Source: Adenanthera pavonina
Lineage: Eukaryota > Streptophyta > Magnoliopsida > Fabales > Fabaceae
NCBI GenBank assembly: GCA_026686845.1
Contig: JAIVEN010000023.1
Coordinates: 13,410,001-13,474,000, forward strand
Length of the DNA: 64,000 nucleotides
Reading direction: 5' to 3'
The notes beneath the pieces were generated by a model that ran no database searches, had not been told where the DNA came from, and saw only the letters and a list, made by a program, of their open reading frames with translations. Shown here piece after piece: positions 12,600 to 25,455 of this stretch; positions within the stretch are counted from its first letter, which is position 1; every line of letters starts with the position of its first letter. Made by a program: the position numbers and the translations under genes.

Positions 12600-15500
12600 A
12601 AGCAATTTTCCACCCAATTTGTTTCTAAAAAGCATACCAAAAAACACTTTTGGGTATGCTTATAACAAAAAGCATACCCAATCAGCTGTCTTTGGGTACA
12701 CCTTCTATAAAAAGCGTATCAAAATCTGTCTACCCAAATATATTTAGGTACACCTTCTTTAAAAGCATACCCAAATAGTGAGATTTTTGGACACATTATT
12801 TCCTAAGCATACCCAAAGTTAATTAAAAAGCCACAGTAACCTTCCGAGCCATCAAACCTAACCTGCGGCCCCATCAAACTTTGGAACTAAAACCCCTCCC
12901 GCCATCAATTCCATTCGACCGAAACCCCTTCCCACCATCATCTCTGATGTCCAATTACCTCTGTTTGGTAGTGCCACCCATTCTTTCTTCCTCTTCATTT
13001 CAGTACTCCCTCACTCTTCTTCTTCTTCACGGGTTGTGCATAGGTCACTGGATCTGTGGTGGTGGTGCCATTGAAGGAGTCTTCGTTGATGATGGTGGCT
13101 TAAAGACGATGGTGGAGGCCCAGATCTCGTTGCGTGGAGTGTGAACCCTAGACCCTAGCCCTTGCTGCCTCTACCTACGCCATGAATCTTTGGTCGGAGC
13201 TCGCCTTGGGCAAGGACTTATTCGAATCAGTGGTAGACTCTACTTCTACCATCAATCATTTATCTTTGGTATAGCTTTTGTCTTGTTACCACTATTTGTC
13301 CATAATCGTTTGCCTTCATCGGATATTTGATGACCCATTGTTACCTTAGGTTATTAAAAGAAGTTAACTTGAAAGAATTTGTCAAAGAGAGACATAATGA
13401 CTTCATAAGCATGTTACGAGGGTTTGTTGTCGATCAGCTATCCTACTTTATCTGCTGTACTTAGTATGGTCTGACATTTGCAAGGCCATTTGTGATTCAT
13501 ATTATAAATAATTGACATATAATGTATTTCGCAGGCAAGCTATGTAGAGAAGATGGCAGCTGTGTGGAAGGAGTTAGCAGAAGAAACAACCCAATAGTGA
13601 GATGGTAGCTAAAAATTACTTGGCTGCAAATTTTTGCTTCCGCCTTTTCCTTGTAGGTATTTTGTACATCAATTGTAGTTATGGAGATCAGAAGTGCCAT
13701 TAAAACTAATTAGAATTCTGTACCCTCATACTCTGTATATTGTCCAGTGGTTTTTGCTCACAATGACTTGCTCTCTGGAAATATTGTGATTAATGATAAA
13801 GAAGGTATTCTTTGGCAAAAAAAAAAATGATGAAGAAGGTATTCACAAACCTTGATTACAAGCATATTCAACATTCCACTCCCACTGTATTGGTAAAAAT
13901 ATATTTCTAATTGGAACATAGTAGGCTCATATTTTTAGGGAGCTTCTTATTAGTAACTAATTTTACAGTCTCGTATATTTTGAGTGCTCTTCTCTTGCCC
14001 TCTGTGCTTTTGAAGTGCATCTTCTCTATGAAACATGTGAGTTCTTAAGATTATATAAATTCCTCTTTACTTGAATAAGTTTCTTCCATTGTGTTCTCTT
14101 TCTTTCTTGCTTTTCAACGTTTGTGCATTTTCAATAAAAAAAATTTTGAGCAAGCCAGAACTTATTACTAATGAAGGACTAAATTCAAATGCAATAATAT
14201 GAGTCTGCTTGCCAAAAATAGGTTTTTTAATCATGTGATTCAATGGTTGCCAAATGGTTTGAGTATGAAATATTTCACAGTAAGGATGACGAGATGAGTA
14301 CAAAAGCGCCCATTTTCAGTTTTATGGAGTTGAACCAATAGAATAGAACTATAAAGTAATCATGCAATAAAACTTATTGCGTGCGCTTGATACAGTAAAC
14401 ACATTCTGCATTATTTATCTCCATTTATAGCATACTACTAAGAACTAAGGAAACTGACATGCCTCTGATGTTCACATCTGTCATCTGAAGTGCAACATTC
14501 ACATATGAAGATTGAATGATGAATTGACCAACTTATTCATTTATTCATATAGGTTTTTCTTCTTCAACTTTTATTGAATTACCATTCGTTCAAATATCCA
14601 GATAAACTTTACCTCATTGATTATGAGGCTATGACATTGGAAACCATTTTGCGGAGTATGCGGGCTTTGATTGTGACTACAACTAGTATATCTATCTATC
14701 CTATTTTCATTCTGTTTTTTCCTCACTTCTTTTGCTTAATCAATTTTCTAGTTGGTTATTGAACATTTAATTTATGCAGATACCCAAATAAGAATGAACA
14801 ATATCATTTTTTTAGGCATCACTTGCAACCTGATAGACCACACGAGGTTAATTTTTAGTATTTTTTTTTATTGTTTTCCGATTGCCAATGATCTAAAATG
14901 AGCTGTAGAGTCTATTAAATAAGCCCATGGTCATCGCATCCACAATCATATTGTTAGTAAGTGTATATATATTTTGGTTGAATCTTGCGCAGGATAGCTG
15001 TATCATGCGTTATGATTAGGCAGTTTGGTAATGAGAGTGTGTTGGGTAGATGCATAACCATACCACTAATTAATAACAGAATAGAACAGAACTGCTTCCA
15101 CTATATACACTATTGACAAATACCACTTTTAAGTCTCCTTGTGTTAATCACAAAATCTAGTACTCAGGTTTTCAACTTGTTAGGTGAATTTAGTTTAAGT
15201 TCATACAAGATAATTCTCTCCACAAGTTTACATTCCATCTTGATTCTCGATCTTTAGAGATGTGAAGGAGGCATATGTCTCATTTTAATAGCTTTTTTTT
15301 TAATGACCAAATAGCTTAGAATTTTTTTTGGCCGAATAGCTTAGATTCGGTTTGAACAGTTAGGATCTTATGTTTTTTCCCCTCATATTAATTAATATTT
15401 ATTTTTTTTAATATTTTGCTTTTTCTCATTTTAATATTCTTTATTATGAAGGAAACAAAATATAAAATAAATACAAATTTGTGAAATTAACATTTTTAAA

Positions 15501-16468
15501 AAATGACGAATTCAAATACAAATATAAAAATCTGAACTGCCAATGTACAACTCAATTGAATTGTCAAAATTTGATTTGGACAAGTTAGATCTTATTTTTT
15601 ATTTTGAAAAACATAATACAGAATATGTTTACCATTATTAGTGAACATGTTTTTTTGGAATCGAGTCTATGATGGTTTAAGGAGATAATAATAGTTACAA
15701 ACCATCACACTAGTGAATTGTGGAGAAAGTGCTGAACTTGTTTTATATGTGACTTTGGGCAACTCCACATAAATTAGAACTCTCTGAGTCTCTACTAGTG
15801 TGAATGTTGTGACTACAAAAAGCAATGCACTTTGTTAAGTATTGTTACACTTTATGTTCTGAATGTGAGAATGGATATTGGTGCATGGTTCTATGTTACA
15901 CTTAATTATGGCTTTGCTCATTTCAATAACTATATCATATTTGTTAAGGCTTGCCTACTAGTTCTAAGATGTATATATGATTTTTATGAATTGGATTGAG
16001 TGAATTTTGGGTAAAATGCAGGATTGATCTCATTCACATAAGAATAGGAGGTTCGTGCTAGAAGTGGTGTTGGCTTATTGGTTTCTGTTGCTGTCTTGTT
16101 AGTTTTTGTGTTTTTTGTTGTAGATTATATGCTAGGTGATTTGTCTATTTTATTTTATTTTTTTTAGTTTGTAAGTTGTATGATAGATTTTTTTTTTGTT
16201 TTCCTAATTAGATGTATGTAACCTTTTTCTATATTAATAAAATTTCTTTTCGATTGAAAATGCCTGTGGGGAGCAGAAAAAAAAATTTTTTTTGGAAAAA
16301 CAAAGCCCTTTGGGTATGCTTCTTCAAAAACATACCCAAGTAATATATTTTGGGTATGCTTTCTAGGACTATACCTAAAAGCTTTTGGAACAGTCACATA
16401 GGGTATGTTTCAAAAGCGTACCAAAAAGCAAAAAATAAGCATACCCAAAGGCCATTTTTGTTATAGTG
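12600..16468. mobile_element. CACTA-like non-autonomous element, left terminus not found
   Basis: Both flanks of this region carry clusters of a sub-terminal motif, GGGTATGC / GCATACCC, in both orientations (12625-12830 and 16305-16450). The right end, reverse-complemented, is CACTATAACAAAAATGGCC, a CACTA terminus, ending at 16468. The left terminal CACTA was not found, so the left limit is approximate. Inside are a short C-rich coding-like patch (12840-13150), moderately AT-rich filler, and a poly-T-rich segment near 16140-16200. No transposase frame is visible. The element probably depends on a transposase supplied elsewhere; it does not share terminal motifs with the larger CACTA at 25459. 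Confidence 0.6.
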
Positions 16469-18549
16469 TTATGACCTCAAGCCATCATGAGGGTAGGAAC
16501 AACTAAATCCTATGAGGGAGAAGAATGACAGACAAAGATCCAGTTCACATTTGGGAGAGTAGTCAGGAACAATGCTTCTTTCTCTCTCTCCATTATTTCT
16601 CCACAGGTTTGACGCAATTATAAATTTCTTAATACCAAAATCAAGTAATTCAAATTCAAACTCTTTTCTCTTTCACTCTCTTCTTTATATATGCGATTGA
16701 ACTCACTATCCTAATCATATTAGTGCTGTGGAGAGGTCCTGAGACCCACTCGTCCTCTTCTCTTCCGGATCATCAATCCCATGCCAGCCATCTTAATTTC
16801 AAATCATGAAAAAGTTCTCTAGGTTCTGCCTGAGTTAACAAGGTCTTAATGGGTAGTAACATTCATCACAAGCAAGTGATTATGGATCAAACACCATTGA
16901 ATTTCTTTGTTTATATATATCGCTCAATCTCGAGTACCTGATTGTGTGGTGTTTAATTTTTATTTGTTTTTACCGTTAGTGCCCTTGCACTGCAGATCAA
17001 GAGAATCCATGGATGAACAAGTAAAATTCATCTATATGCCCTCGTATAGAGTATGACAGGTGGGGAATTTGGGATATTTTGTCATTTTTTCCTTATAAAT
17101 AAATATGAAAAATATATATAAAAGAGAAGTGTGTGGTGATGAGGTATCAGATTTTAATCCTAGAGTTATAGAATTCTATAGATCTTAGGAACTGATTTTG
17201 TTGTTTTTTTTTTATTATCACGCATGGGCAAGTTTGACTTATCGACTGTCAAACAATCTAGTTCTTTTTTATTTTGACAAAATTCCGTTCCTCATACCTC
17301 CAACAAATAAAATCATATGTTAAAACTAAAATTGGTATTAACAATTTTTTTCAATTAAACTATTATCATTTAAATATTTTGTAGATTTATTATATTGGGA
17401 AATTTTATTTTCATTTAATTTTTGTCACTGGTCAATTAATGTGTTCATTGGGAGAGGTACTAAACACAGGTGAAATTGGATTAAAAAAATCCCTAATATA
17501 AGATGTATTATGTCAAATACATGCTTATTTGGTCCTCATCAAGATGGTGAAAAATAGGTGTTGAGTTTTGTTGGCAATCTTGAAATGAACTGCCAACAAA
17601 GCACTTACATTTGTTGGTTATTCTTAAAAAAATTAATATTCTTAAATGAAACACCAACAAATTACTACCACTTTGTTAGTGGTTATTTTAGAACCATTAT
17701 CAAACCTGCTTCTTTCACACTTTGTGTAAGATTGAATATATTAATTATTGATGATAATGTTAACATAATAAATTCAATAATGAAGTTTATGCTGAAATTT
17801 TAAATAATAAACCTTCATATTAATTAGGTATGTTATATAGAGTATGTCAAATGTTATTCAATTCAATTTTATTTCATTCATTAATGTATTGTTGTTATTT
17901 GGGTTTGTATGATTATGTCCATTTAGTGTATTATCATTGCAAAAGTATAATTTAAATATCTAAACGTACTTACCTTATATATATATATATATATATATAG
18001 ATAAAGTCCGCATTTACTGTGGGTGCATTACCAGTTTTTTGTTAACGAAAAAGGTCAAAGCATTTGAACCTTGGGAAAAAAAGGTTTAACCTTGACCCTC
18101 AAAATTAAACTTAAAAGTATCTGATTGATTTATGTCATTTGCGCATCTTGTACTTTGTGAAATTAATTTGGGGAAATGACATTTAGTGATCAAAATTTGT
18201 AATTAATGTCAATAATATATCCATAAATTGTAAAATACCAATAAAAGATTGAAGGTCATAAACTGATCAGAATTTAATGGCTGAATTAATGAAATACCCT
18301 TATTAAAATAAAACAACCCAATGCCCATGTTCACAGAATTATTTGATCATTCCCTAACTTTCTCATCTCTGTCAAACTAATGTCTTATAAGTATGAAGCA
18401 GTGACTGTGTTTTGTTGCTTTGTGACTCTCTATTCACTGATTATGTTGCCAATCGCATCACCTTGTCTTGTCTCTCTCTACTGATTCTTGTATGTTGCTT
18501 TAATCATCTTAGGTATCAAATTTTCTATATTTTCCTTTTCTTCCTGTAT
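16469..18549. other. Intergenic DNA, no gene seen
   Basis: AT-rich DNA without supportable coding sequence. It includes a TA microsatellite at about 17973-17999 and T-rich tracts. A duplicated ~40-bp piece (TTGCTTTAATCATCTTAGGT...) occurs at about 18494 and 18577, just at the edge of the inverted repeat. Confidence 0.5.
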
Positions 18550-19144
18550 TTTGGTCTCTCTGTTGATTATCTTATGTTGCTTTAATCATCTTAGGTGTTG
18601 ATTTTTCTGTATCTTCCTCTTCTTCCAGTATGTTTGTAAATGTCATCCCTTTCATCTTCTTCTTTTTCAACTTGTATTTTGGTTTCAGTTTTTATTTTAA
18701 TTTTTGAATTGCCTCTTCTTCTTGTATTTTTTTATTGATTATTTATATTTAGTTTTGTATGATTCCTTTATTTTACTGCAGTTTTGCTATGTTGCATGGA
18801 TTTCTTAAGTAATAATTTCACTTTAAATAAGTAGTAAAAAGTAGTAAACACTAGGAGATGAAGTAGTGAAAATTGATGCTAAGTAGTAATAGAGAAATAT
18901 ACCGAGATAAATATATTTTTCATTACAAAGTAAATATTAAATATCGTTTAATTTGATTATCAATTTTTTGACGTTGTTTAGGCACAATTTCAACAATTTC
19001 GAGTTAACTCGGTTTGGTGGTTAGTGAATCATTTTAACAACAAAGTTCACGATCAAGTTAATGATAATATATCAAGTGATGAGAGAGGGAAGATGTCAAG
19101 GAAAATGTGAAAAACAATGATATTAAGGATATTGATGTTTCGGA
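18550..19144 (+). repeat. Left arm of a long inverted repeat
   Basis: About 595 bases that reappear in reverse complement at 20170-20766 with, by eye, only scattered mismatches and small indels (for example TTTGGTCTCTCTGTTGATT at the outer end and GATATTGATGTTTCGGA at the inner end). The two arms enclose ~1 kb. The arms hold no recognisable protein; the outer half is T+C-rich. The layout fits a foldback element or a MULE with long terminal inverted repeats, or an inverted duplication. Confidence 0.85.
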
Positions 19145-19629
19145 TTATAATGTAATGGAAGCTGATGTAGGATAGTAGTATTAGGGTCTAGACTTTTTTG
19201 CTACTAAGTAATGGATACTTATGTAGGATACTAGGGTTAGGATTAATAATGTTTCAAATACTTATATATCATTTTCAGTTTTACACTCCCATTTCAAGAA
19301 TTTCACATTATTCCTCATGAATTTGACACTAGAATTTTAACTTTTGTGTATATGAACATTCCTAGTATAGATGGACTTATTGTAAAGCATTTTAGGCTAC
19401 ATGGCATAACTGTATATGGGTAGAAGGGCCATTTTCTATACTACTCACATAGCATGTATGCATAGCTTATATTTTTGTGTATGTAATGATACTGCGCCAT
19501 GTGGGTGTGATATGAATGAAAATTAAGTATATGTACAAGTTATATTTGATTGTACTTTTTTGAACCTTTTGAAATTTTAGTATGCTTTATTTGTGGTAAA
19601 TTCATGAAGTAGTAATAGATAAATTGTTC

Positions 19630-20169
19630 AGTGTAAAACAAGGGTACTTTAGTGTCAGACAATCGAATATCAATAGTAAATCAAGGGAGTTGAGTGCAAA
19701 ATACTAGAATTGAGTTGATGAATTACTTACTGAATATAATTTGTTTAGTGTAAAATGGAAGCACTTTAGAGTCAAACCATTGAACTTGAATAGTAAATCA
19801 AGGGAGTCAGGTGTAAAATACATGAATTGAGTTGAATTATTTACCGAACATAATTTGTTCAGTGTAAAACAGGGGTACTTCAGTGTCAAACCATTAAACA
19901 TGAGGAGTAAATCAAGGGAGACGAGTGTAAAATACTGAAATTGAGTTGATAAATTATTTACTAAACATAATTTGTTCAGTGTAAAATGGGAACACTTCAG
20001 TGTCGAACCATCGAATATGAGTAATAAATTAAGAGAGTAGAGTGTAAAATACTAGAATTGAATTGATGATTTATTTACTAAACATAATTTGTTCAATATA
20101 AATCAGGGGCACTTCAATGTCAAACCATTGAACATGAGTAGTAAATCAAAAGAGTCAAGTGTAAAATAC
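19630..20169 (+). repeat. Tandem array of ~117-bp units in the loop of the inverted repeat
   Basis: Units begin at 19630, 19747, 19861, 19978 and 20095, that is 117, 114, 117 and 117 bases, with a fifth partial copy. Each unit has the same order of short blocks: AGTGTAAAA, then CACTTCAGTGTCAAACCAT, then AGTAAATCAAGGGAG, then GTGTAAAATACT, then ACATAATTTGTTC. Copies differ at many positions, so the array is not young. GTGTAAAAT occurs twice per unit. Confidence 0.85.
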
Positions 20170-20766
20170 TCCGAAACATCAATATCCTTAATACCATTGC
20201 TTTTCATATTTTCTTGGACATCTTCCCTCTCCCATCACTTGATATATTAGCATTGACTTGATTGTGAACTTTGTTGTTAAAATGATTTATTAGCCACCAA
20301 ACCGAGTCAACTCGAAATTGTTGAAATTGTGCCTGAACAGCATTAGAAAATTGATAATCAAATTAAACGATATTTAATGTTTACTTTGTAATGAAAAATA
20401 TACTTACCTCGGTATATTTCTCTATTACTACTTAGCATCAATTTTCACTACTTCATCTCCTAGTGTTTACTACTTTTTACTACTTATTTAAAGTGAAATT
20501 ATTACTTAAGAAATCCATGCAACATAGCAAAACTACAGTAAAATAAAGGAATAATACAAAATTAAACATGAATAATCAATACTAAAATACAGGAAAAAGA
20601 GGCAATTAAAAAATTAGCAAAATAAAACTGAAACCAAAATACAGGTTGAAGAAGAAGAAGACGAAAGGGATGACATTTACAAACATACTGGAAGAAGAGG
20701 AAGACACAGAAAAATCAACACCTAAGAGGATTAAAGCAACATACGAGAATCAACAGAGAGACCAAA
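20170..20766 (-). repeat. Right arm of the long inverted repeat
   Basis: Reverse complement of the left arm at 18550-19144. Its outer end lies about 130 bp from the last recognisable exon of the RPA-like pseudogene, in what would be the downstream part of that gene, so the arm may have replaced or derived from the missing 3' exons. Confidence 0.85.
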
Positions 20767-20892
20767 TGCTGTCGCTTTTAAACACCCGATGACATCTACA
20801 AATTTAATAAACAATGTTAAAGAAATGCATGCGAGTGAGTAATGCAATTGGAAAACATTCACCTTCTAATGGGAAAAGCAACAGATGCTCAC

Positions 20893-21392
20893 CGATGAGA
20901 CAATCGACACCCTGTTTCATCTCAAGGATATCTTTGATGGAAACGAAATTATAAGAATCAGTTGGTATATTACACGAGATCTTGTGAAAATGAGTGTGCT
21001 GATTAAATGCCAATCTATAACCATGTGAAGTTGATTTATACATCCCAGCATTTTCTCCTACGCGGAGATTCTCCATTTCATAGCATTCACCCTCAATTAA
21101 TTTAGGTCCATACTTCTCGATTAAATCCAATGATATATTGCTGCCTGAATTTTGCTCTCCTGTATAAGAGCAAAAAATGTTTGTGAAGATAAGGAAAATA
21201 ATTAAAGGTGCAGATGAAACATTAATTTAGTATAATTACCTCCTAATCCATGAGAATCATGCACACACGAATAATGCGTGAAGAGTCCTGGTCGCTTGCA
21301 ACATCCCACTTCCTAACTATCCTTACTTTGAGTCTCCATGTCTCTTTGGTTGTGCTGATATCCTTAATCTGATCATAGATGGAACTGCTCAT
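20893..21392 (-). pseudogene. RPA1-like (replication protein A large subunit) pseudogene fragment
   Basis: Minus-strand sequence resembles the first OB fold of plant RPA70-like proteins: IYDQIKDISTTKETWRLKVR, then RKWDV, VCMILMD, and in the next exon LIEKYGPKLIEGECYEMEN, a TSHGYRLAF strand and FVSIKDIL. RPA binds single-stranded DNA, and RPA-like genes are carried by many plant Helitrons beside the Rep-helicase gene. Breaks: an in-frame TAG right after CMILMD, and a frame change between the KIQAAI-like start of exon 2 and DLIEKYG. A donor site at 20892 ends the second exon, and the later OB folds are missing. It lies downstream of the minus-strand Helitron helicase, as expected for a Helitron cargo. 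Confidence 0.7.
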
Positions 21393-21665
21393 CTCATTGG
21401 AATATGCTGCTAATTGCATGTGAAGATTTTCTTTTGCAAATAGTGTCAATAACAATACAAAAAAAATACTCACCTTAACAAAAAATGATGCATGCAGATA
21501 TATGTGTCGAAACTTGTTGCACCTGTTACAATGATTGAAGACGCGTCCTTCTTTCATTGGCAAGGGGTCAAATCATTGCCAAAGAACATTACCAATGCAA
21601 AAAGTGGCCTCATTGACTCAATTACAGGGATGCCTGATTATTTCATTATTCATTTTTTAGTAACT

Positions 21666-21730
21666 ATTACTATTATTATGATTATCATTATGATTATGAC
21701 TATTATTATTATTATTATTATTATTATTAT
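21666..21730. repeat. ATT/TATTATTATT microsatellite
   Basis: Imperfect then perfect ATT trinucleotide run upstream of the RPA-like fragment. A second ATT run lies in intron 17 of the NodGS gene at about 61247-61270. Confidence 0.85.
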
Positions 21731-22366
21731 CATTAGTCTAATAAAACAACGTACAATTATTATTATTAGTCTAATAAAACAACAACTATTAAAAATCAAT
21801 AGCAAATCCTGACTAATATACAAACATCGGTAAGCAGAAAAGATAAAATAGCCACAAGTGTGATATTCAAAAAGTCATCGGCCTCATCATCTGTGAGTGT
21901 ATATAATATTTATTATATATTTAGATAGAACCATAAATATAAATCTAGTCCAATATAATATCTCCTTCGGTCCTATTCATGAATAAAAAATTAGTATAAG
22001 ATAAAATTAATTTAATTAAAATGCATATATATTTACGTCTATATAAAAGAATATATGCTCCATATCATATGTAAGCAATCATTAATTGCATAGGAAAGTC
22101 CCCTAAAATCATCATTCAATAAAGTTCTCTACAACGATCTCAAAAAGAAAACCCAACAATCCATGATGACAAAAGGAAAAACACACGGCAGTTTCCCATT
22201 TTCGATAAAAATGGCAGACGTGCTTGATATGCGTCTAGGGTTATCATTTTCAGAAGATTTTTTTCCCCTGACATGTCTCATCATGGCATGATCAGATTTT
22301 CCCTTCAAAACAATATAAATTACATTTGAATCTGAAGAAACGAAGAGCAATACAATTTGAATCACC

Positions 22367-23580
22367 ATGGCTGATGTTCTTGCAAACATCAACATGTTAA
22401 CTGAGATACTAATTAGAGTTCCTTCCAAAGAAGTTGTTCGTCTTAAGGTTGTTTGCAAGCAGTGGACTCGTCTTATTTTGAGCTCTTTTTTCTGTTATCC
22501 ACATTCTGCTCACTGGCACCTTAGACGCCATTCTCCTGATGCCATCTTGTTAAAGTCCATGCTGGAAATCTCCATATATTTTGAAACCCTTCCCTACCCG
22601 ACTAATGAAAGAATTTTCTCTCCTTTCACAATTCCTCAAGTAACATACCTTCATCCAGTGCATTATTCGATTATCCAATCCTGCAATGGCATGTCTCTCT
22701 TGGCCTGCAGCAATAGGCTGAAGATGTGTGGTGACCTTAGCTCTGTCCTCGATATAAGCCTCGATTTGATATCTCCTTTCAAGTTTTTTATCTGCAACCT
22801 TACAACCATAGAGCACACTATTGTAAGATTCCCCAGCAAAGAGTTCGCAATGAAAGTTATACAGCTAGGACTCGCATTTGATCCAGCAAGATCTGCTCAT
22901 TATAGATTGGTTTGCATAAGAAGATAAGAAGAAATGGATTATAAATTGTCAATGCACTTCTACTCATTGGAGCTTTCCCAATGGTATGATAAATGCACAG
23001 TGTTTGATCGTCTGCCCAATATTTTTTTGGTTGCCCCATGTACTTTAAAGGGGCCATTCACTAGATTTCCAAAGATGAGAAATCACTCTTCGTTGAAATC
23101 ACAAGTAAATCCCTCAATTATTGGACCATGCCACCAGGAATAAAGGATAGCCTAATTGCATTCTTTGGAGAATCTGGTGGAGAGTGTTTAATCATCCTAA
23201 TAGACCATGAAAATGGAGTAAAACTCATAATTTTTTAGCTGATGACTAACTATCGTGGTTGGAGTATTGTAGGCCATATTGATTTGAGGACAGTGGTAAA
23301 TATTTTTCCAGGGATGACATTTAATGGACCAAATTAGTACCAAGGATTCTGCGTGCTAGATGTTCGTCTCCACAGAGGTCAAGCGAACCCTATAATACTG
23401 CTTTACAGAAATCACAGAATCATGTCTTTTAATGCAGTTGAGCCTGCTTCTGCTCGTGTCATCATGAGAAACAATCCACTCCTGCCTGCTTACCTACATG
23501 GTGATTATCAGTGGGGTGAGTTGTTTATGCACTATGATACCATAATGTATGTTAAGCCATTTATCAATGGCTTCACCTGA
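22367..23580 (+). pseudogene. F-box protein pseudogene
   Basis: The frame opens MADVLANINMLTEILIRVP and continues KEVVRLKVVCKQWTRLI, an F-box (Skp1-binding) segment at about residues 7-45, followed by SCNGMSLLAC and FAMKVIQLGLAFDPARSAHY, features of the plant F-box-associated/kelch-type families. Such proteins select substrates for SCF ubiquitin ligases. Breaks: TAA at 22925-22927, a frame change near 23110-23127 (after which WTMPPGIKDSLIAFFGESGG reads on), TAG at 23236-23238 and TAG at 23335-23337. The final piece (LDVRLHRGQAN..., 23353-23580) ends at a normal TGA. It has no introns. It lies opposite in strand to, and between, the Helitron helicase and RPA remnants, so it may be captured host sequence. 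Confidence 0.8.
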
Positions 23581-25048
23581 TTAGTCATCATTGGTCAATG
23601 TTCTCTAATGAATGGCGCATGTTTTTTAACTTTAATTATAGTCTTAAAAAATGTCAAAATGAAGTAGTTCTAGAACAATTGATAAATGAAGATTAATAAA
23701 TTTAATTTTAAAGCAATAATAGATAAATAATATATAAATAAAGGATTTATTTTGTGAACATAAATGCCAAAAATAAATGAGTATATGATATAAAAGCACT
23801 ATAATGAATTATGGATGACAACAAAAGGAATCAGATACCAATCTCAAGTGATAAATCTGGGTGAGTATGGTCTAAATTTAATATTTTAAAAAAATGAATT
23901 TCTAAAATGCCCAAATACTAATAATCCAAAAATTCATTTGCATATTTTCCCACAATTCAGTATTCCAACAATATTTCTGCGAAAAAATTAAATCAAACAC
24001 CCACATTTAATAGGATGGTCAATTGGAGAAAAACCATATTCATTTTTTTATGGCTATCTTGATTGAACTAAATCATCAGTGTGAGCTAAACTCGTATGAG
24101 CTTATAATTTTCATATTTTAAAAAAAAATTTGATCCTTTTCCAAATTTATGTTTTATAGTTTTCATAACATAGACTCCAAAAGGACGCACCTTTCAAAGG
24201 TGTGTAATTACATGTTTAATAAAAAACCTCACTCTAACTCAATTTGCTTAGCACCATTTGACATGAGACCACGGTCACACTAAAGCAAAAATTCAGCACA
24301 AATTTGCTGCACAAAGAACAATGACCATGGGCATGCAAATTGGATCACCTTGAATGTACCCCGTCGGGTTGACATTTTTTCTGGAAAGTACAAGCAAAAT
24401 ATTTAAAAATAGTTTTCTAAATAAATTTAATGAGCAAAATCAGTTTTTTTTAATGTCGTATAATTAGTCTACGATGACTAATTTTTTATGAGAAGTACAA
24501 GCTCTGTGGAACCTCCTATGGGGTGTAATAAGAATTTATTTTAATAAAGTCCCGAGTAATGTTTAATTAAAAAGAAAATAGAGAAATGTAACTTAAATCT
24601 CATATATAGCTGCTTTTTTTATGCCACCCAAATTGAATCTAAAAAAGCAACTATCGATCATCCAAAATTTCTAACATGATTGGTGGACATTGTTGCCAAT
24701 TAAATAAGTGATTGGGAGGTTTTTTTCATAAATGTGTAATCATATTTTCAAATGTAAAATAATTTGAAACTATTGATCTTTTTTACATGGCAGTAAAACA
24801 CAAACTAAGAAGAAATTACCGATTGAGTTTTGATATGTCTATAATAATACACACATATAAAAATGATTCATTCTTAAATTTGAAATTGTAAATAAAAGAG
24901 CATAGCCTATTAGGACAAATGAATAAACAAAGTACAAAAAAATAAAAGTGAAAGGGTGTAACATACCCATGATTAGCATAAAATTAAAGCCATTGATACT
25001 AAATAACTCAAGGATAACTAAAGAAAATAAGGCTACGTACCTTCAAGT
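23581..25048. other. Non-coding segment between F-box pseudogene and helicase 3' end
   Basis: AT-rich, no gene seen. A short palindrome CACCTTTCAAAGGTG lies at about 24189-24203; it is hairpin-forming but has no CTRR-type Helitron terminus beside it on the minus strand that I can recognise. Confidence 0.45.
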
Positions 25049-25455
25049 CTAGCAAGCCTGCTGAGTATTGTTAAATACTTCTTCAAAAACAATATTAGCA
25101 GTGATGGTTAATGGCCGTAGCCTAGAATCGTGAATCAAGATTTTGAGTCCCTTAACATTTCTTGCTCTTGAAATAGCAACATACAATTGCCCATGAGTAA
25201 AAATATTGTCTGGTAAATAGAGGCCAACATTGTTGAGAGATTGACCCTGACTTTTATTGATAGTCATGGCAAATAAAGGGATAATTGGAAATTGTCATCT
25301 TTTTAAGGTGAATGGCCAATGTGTTTCAGATGGATTCATATCCATATGGTGAAGAAGCACCTTTTTGCCTGGATAAGATCCATTTAAAGTAACAGCTTCG
25401 ATCACGCAACATGCGAGTTGACTTATAATTAACCTTGTCTCGTTACACAGTCTAG
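25049..25455 (-). pseudogene. Helitron PIF1-type helicase, C-terminal part (after the CACTA insertion)
   Basis: Minus-strand reading resumes with RLCNETRLIISQLACCVIEA, then HMDMNPSETHWPFTLKR, a TGA (probably from CGA, since the family reads RRQFP here), then QFPIIPLFAMTINKSQGQSL (superfamily-1 motif V region), LPDNIFTHGQLYVAISRAR (motif VI) and ILIHD. It joins directly to the piece ending in RNIDQSS at 34709. The frame ends at a TAG-type stop near 25049. It is part of the Rep-helicase that would nick, unwind and roll the Helitron. Confidence 0.85.

Noticed and set aside
19630..20169. Regular ~117-bp repeats resembling a CRISPR-like array
   Set aside because: Units are contiguous, with no unique spacers between short repeats, and the window is plant nuclear DNA. 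It is a tandem satellite-like array.
22129..22458. 109-codon minus-strand frame overlapping the F-box start
   Set aside because: Antisense shadow of the F-box region with no known domain.
24189..24203. Palindrome CACCTTTCAAAGGTG as the Helitron 3' hairpin
   Set aside because: No CTRR-type terminus at the expected 10-12 bases on the minus strand; insufficient to call the Helitron end.
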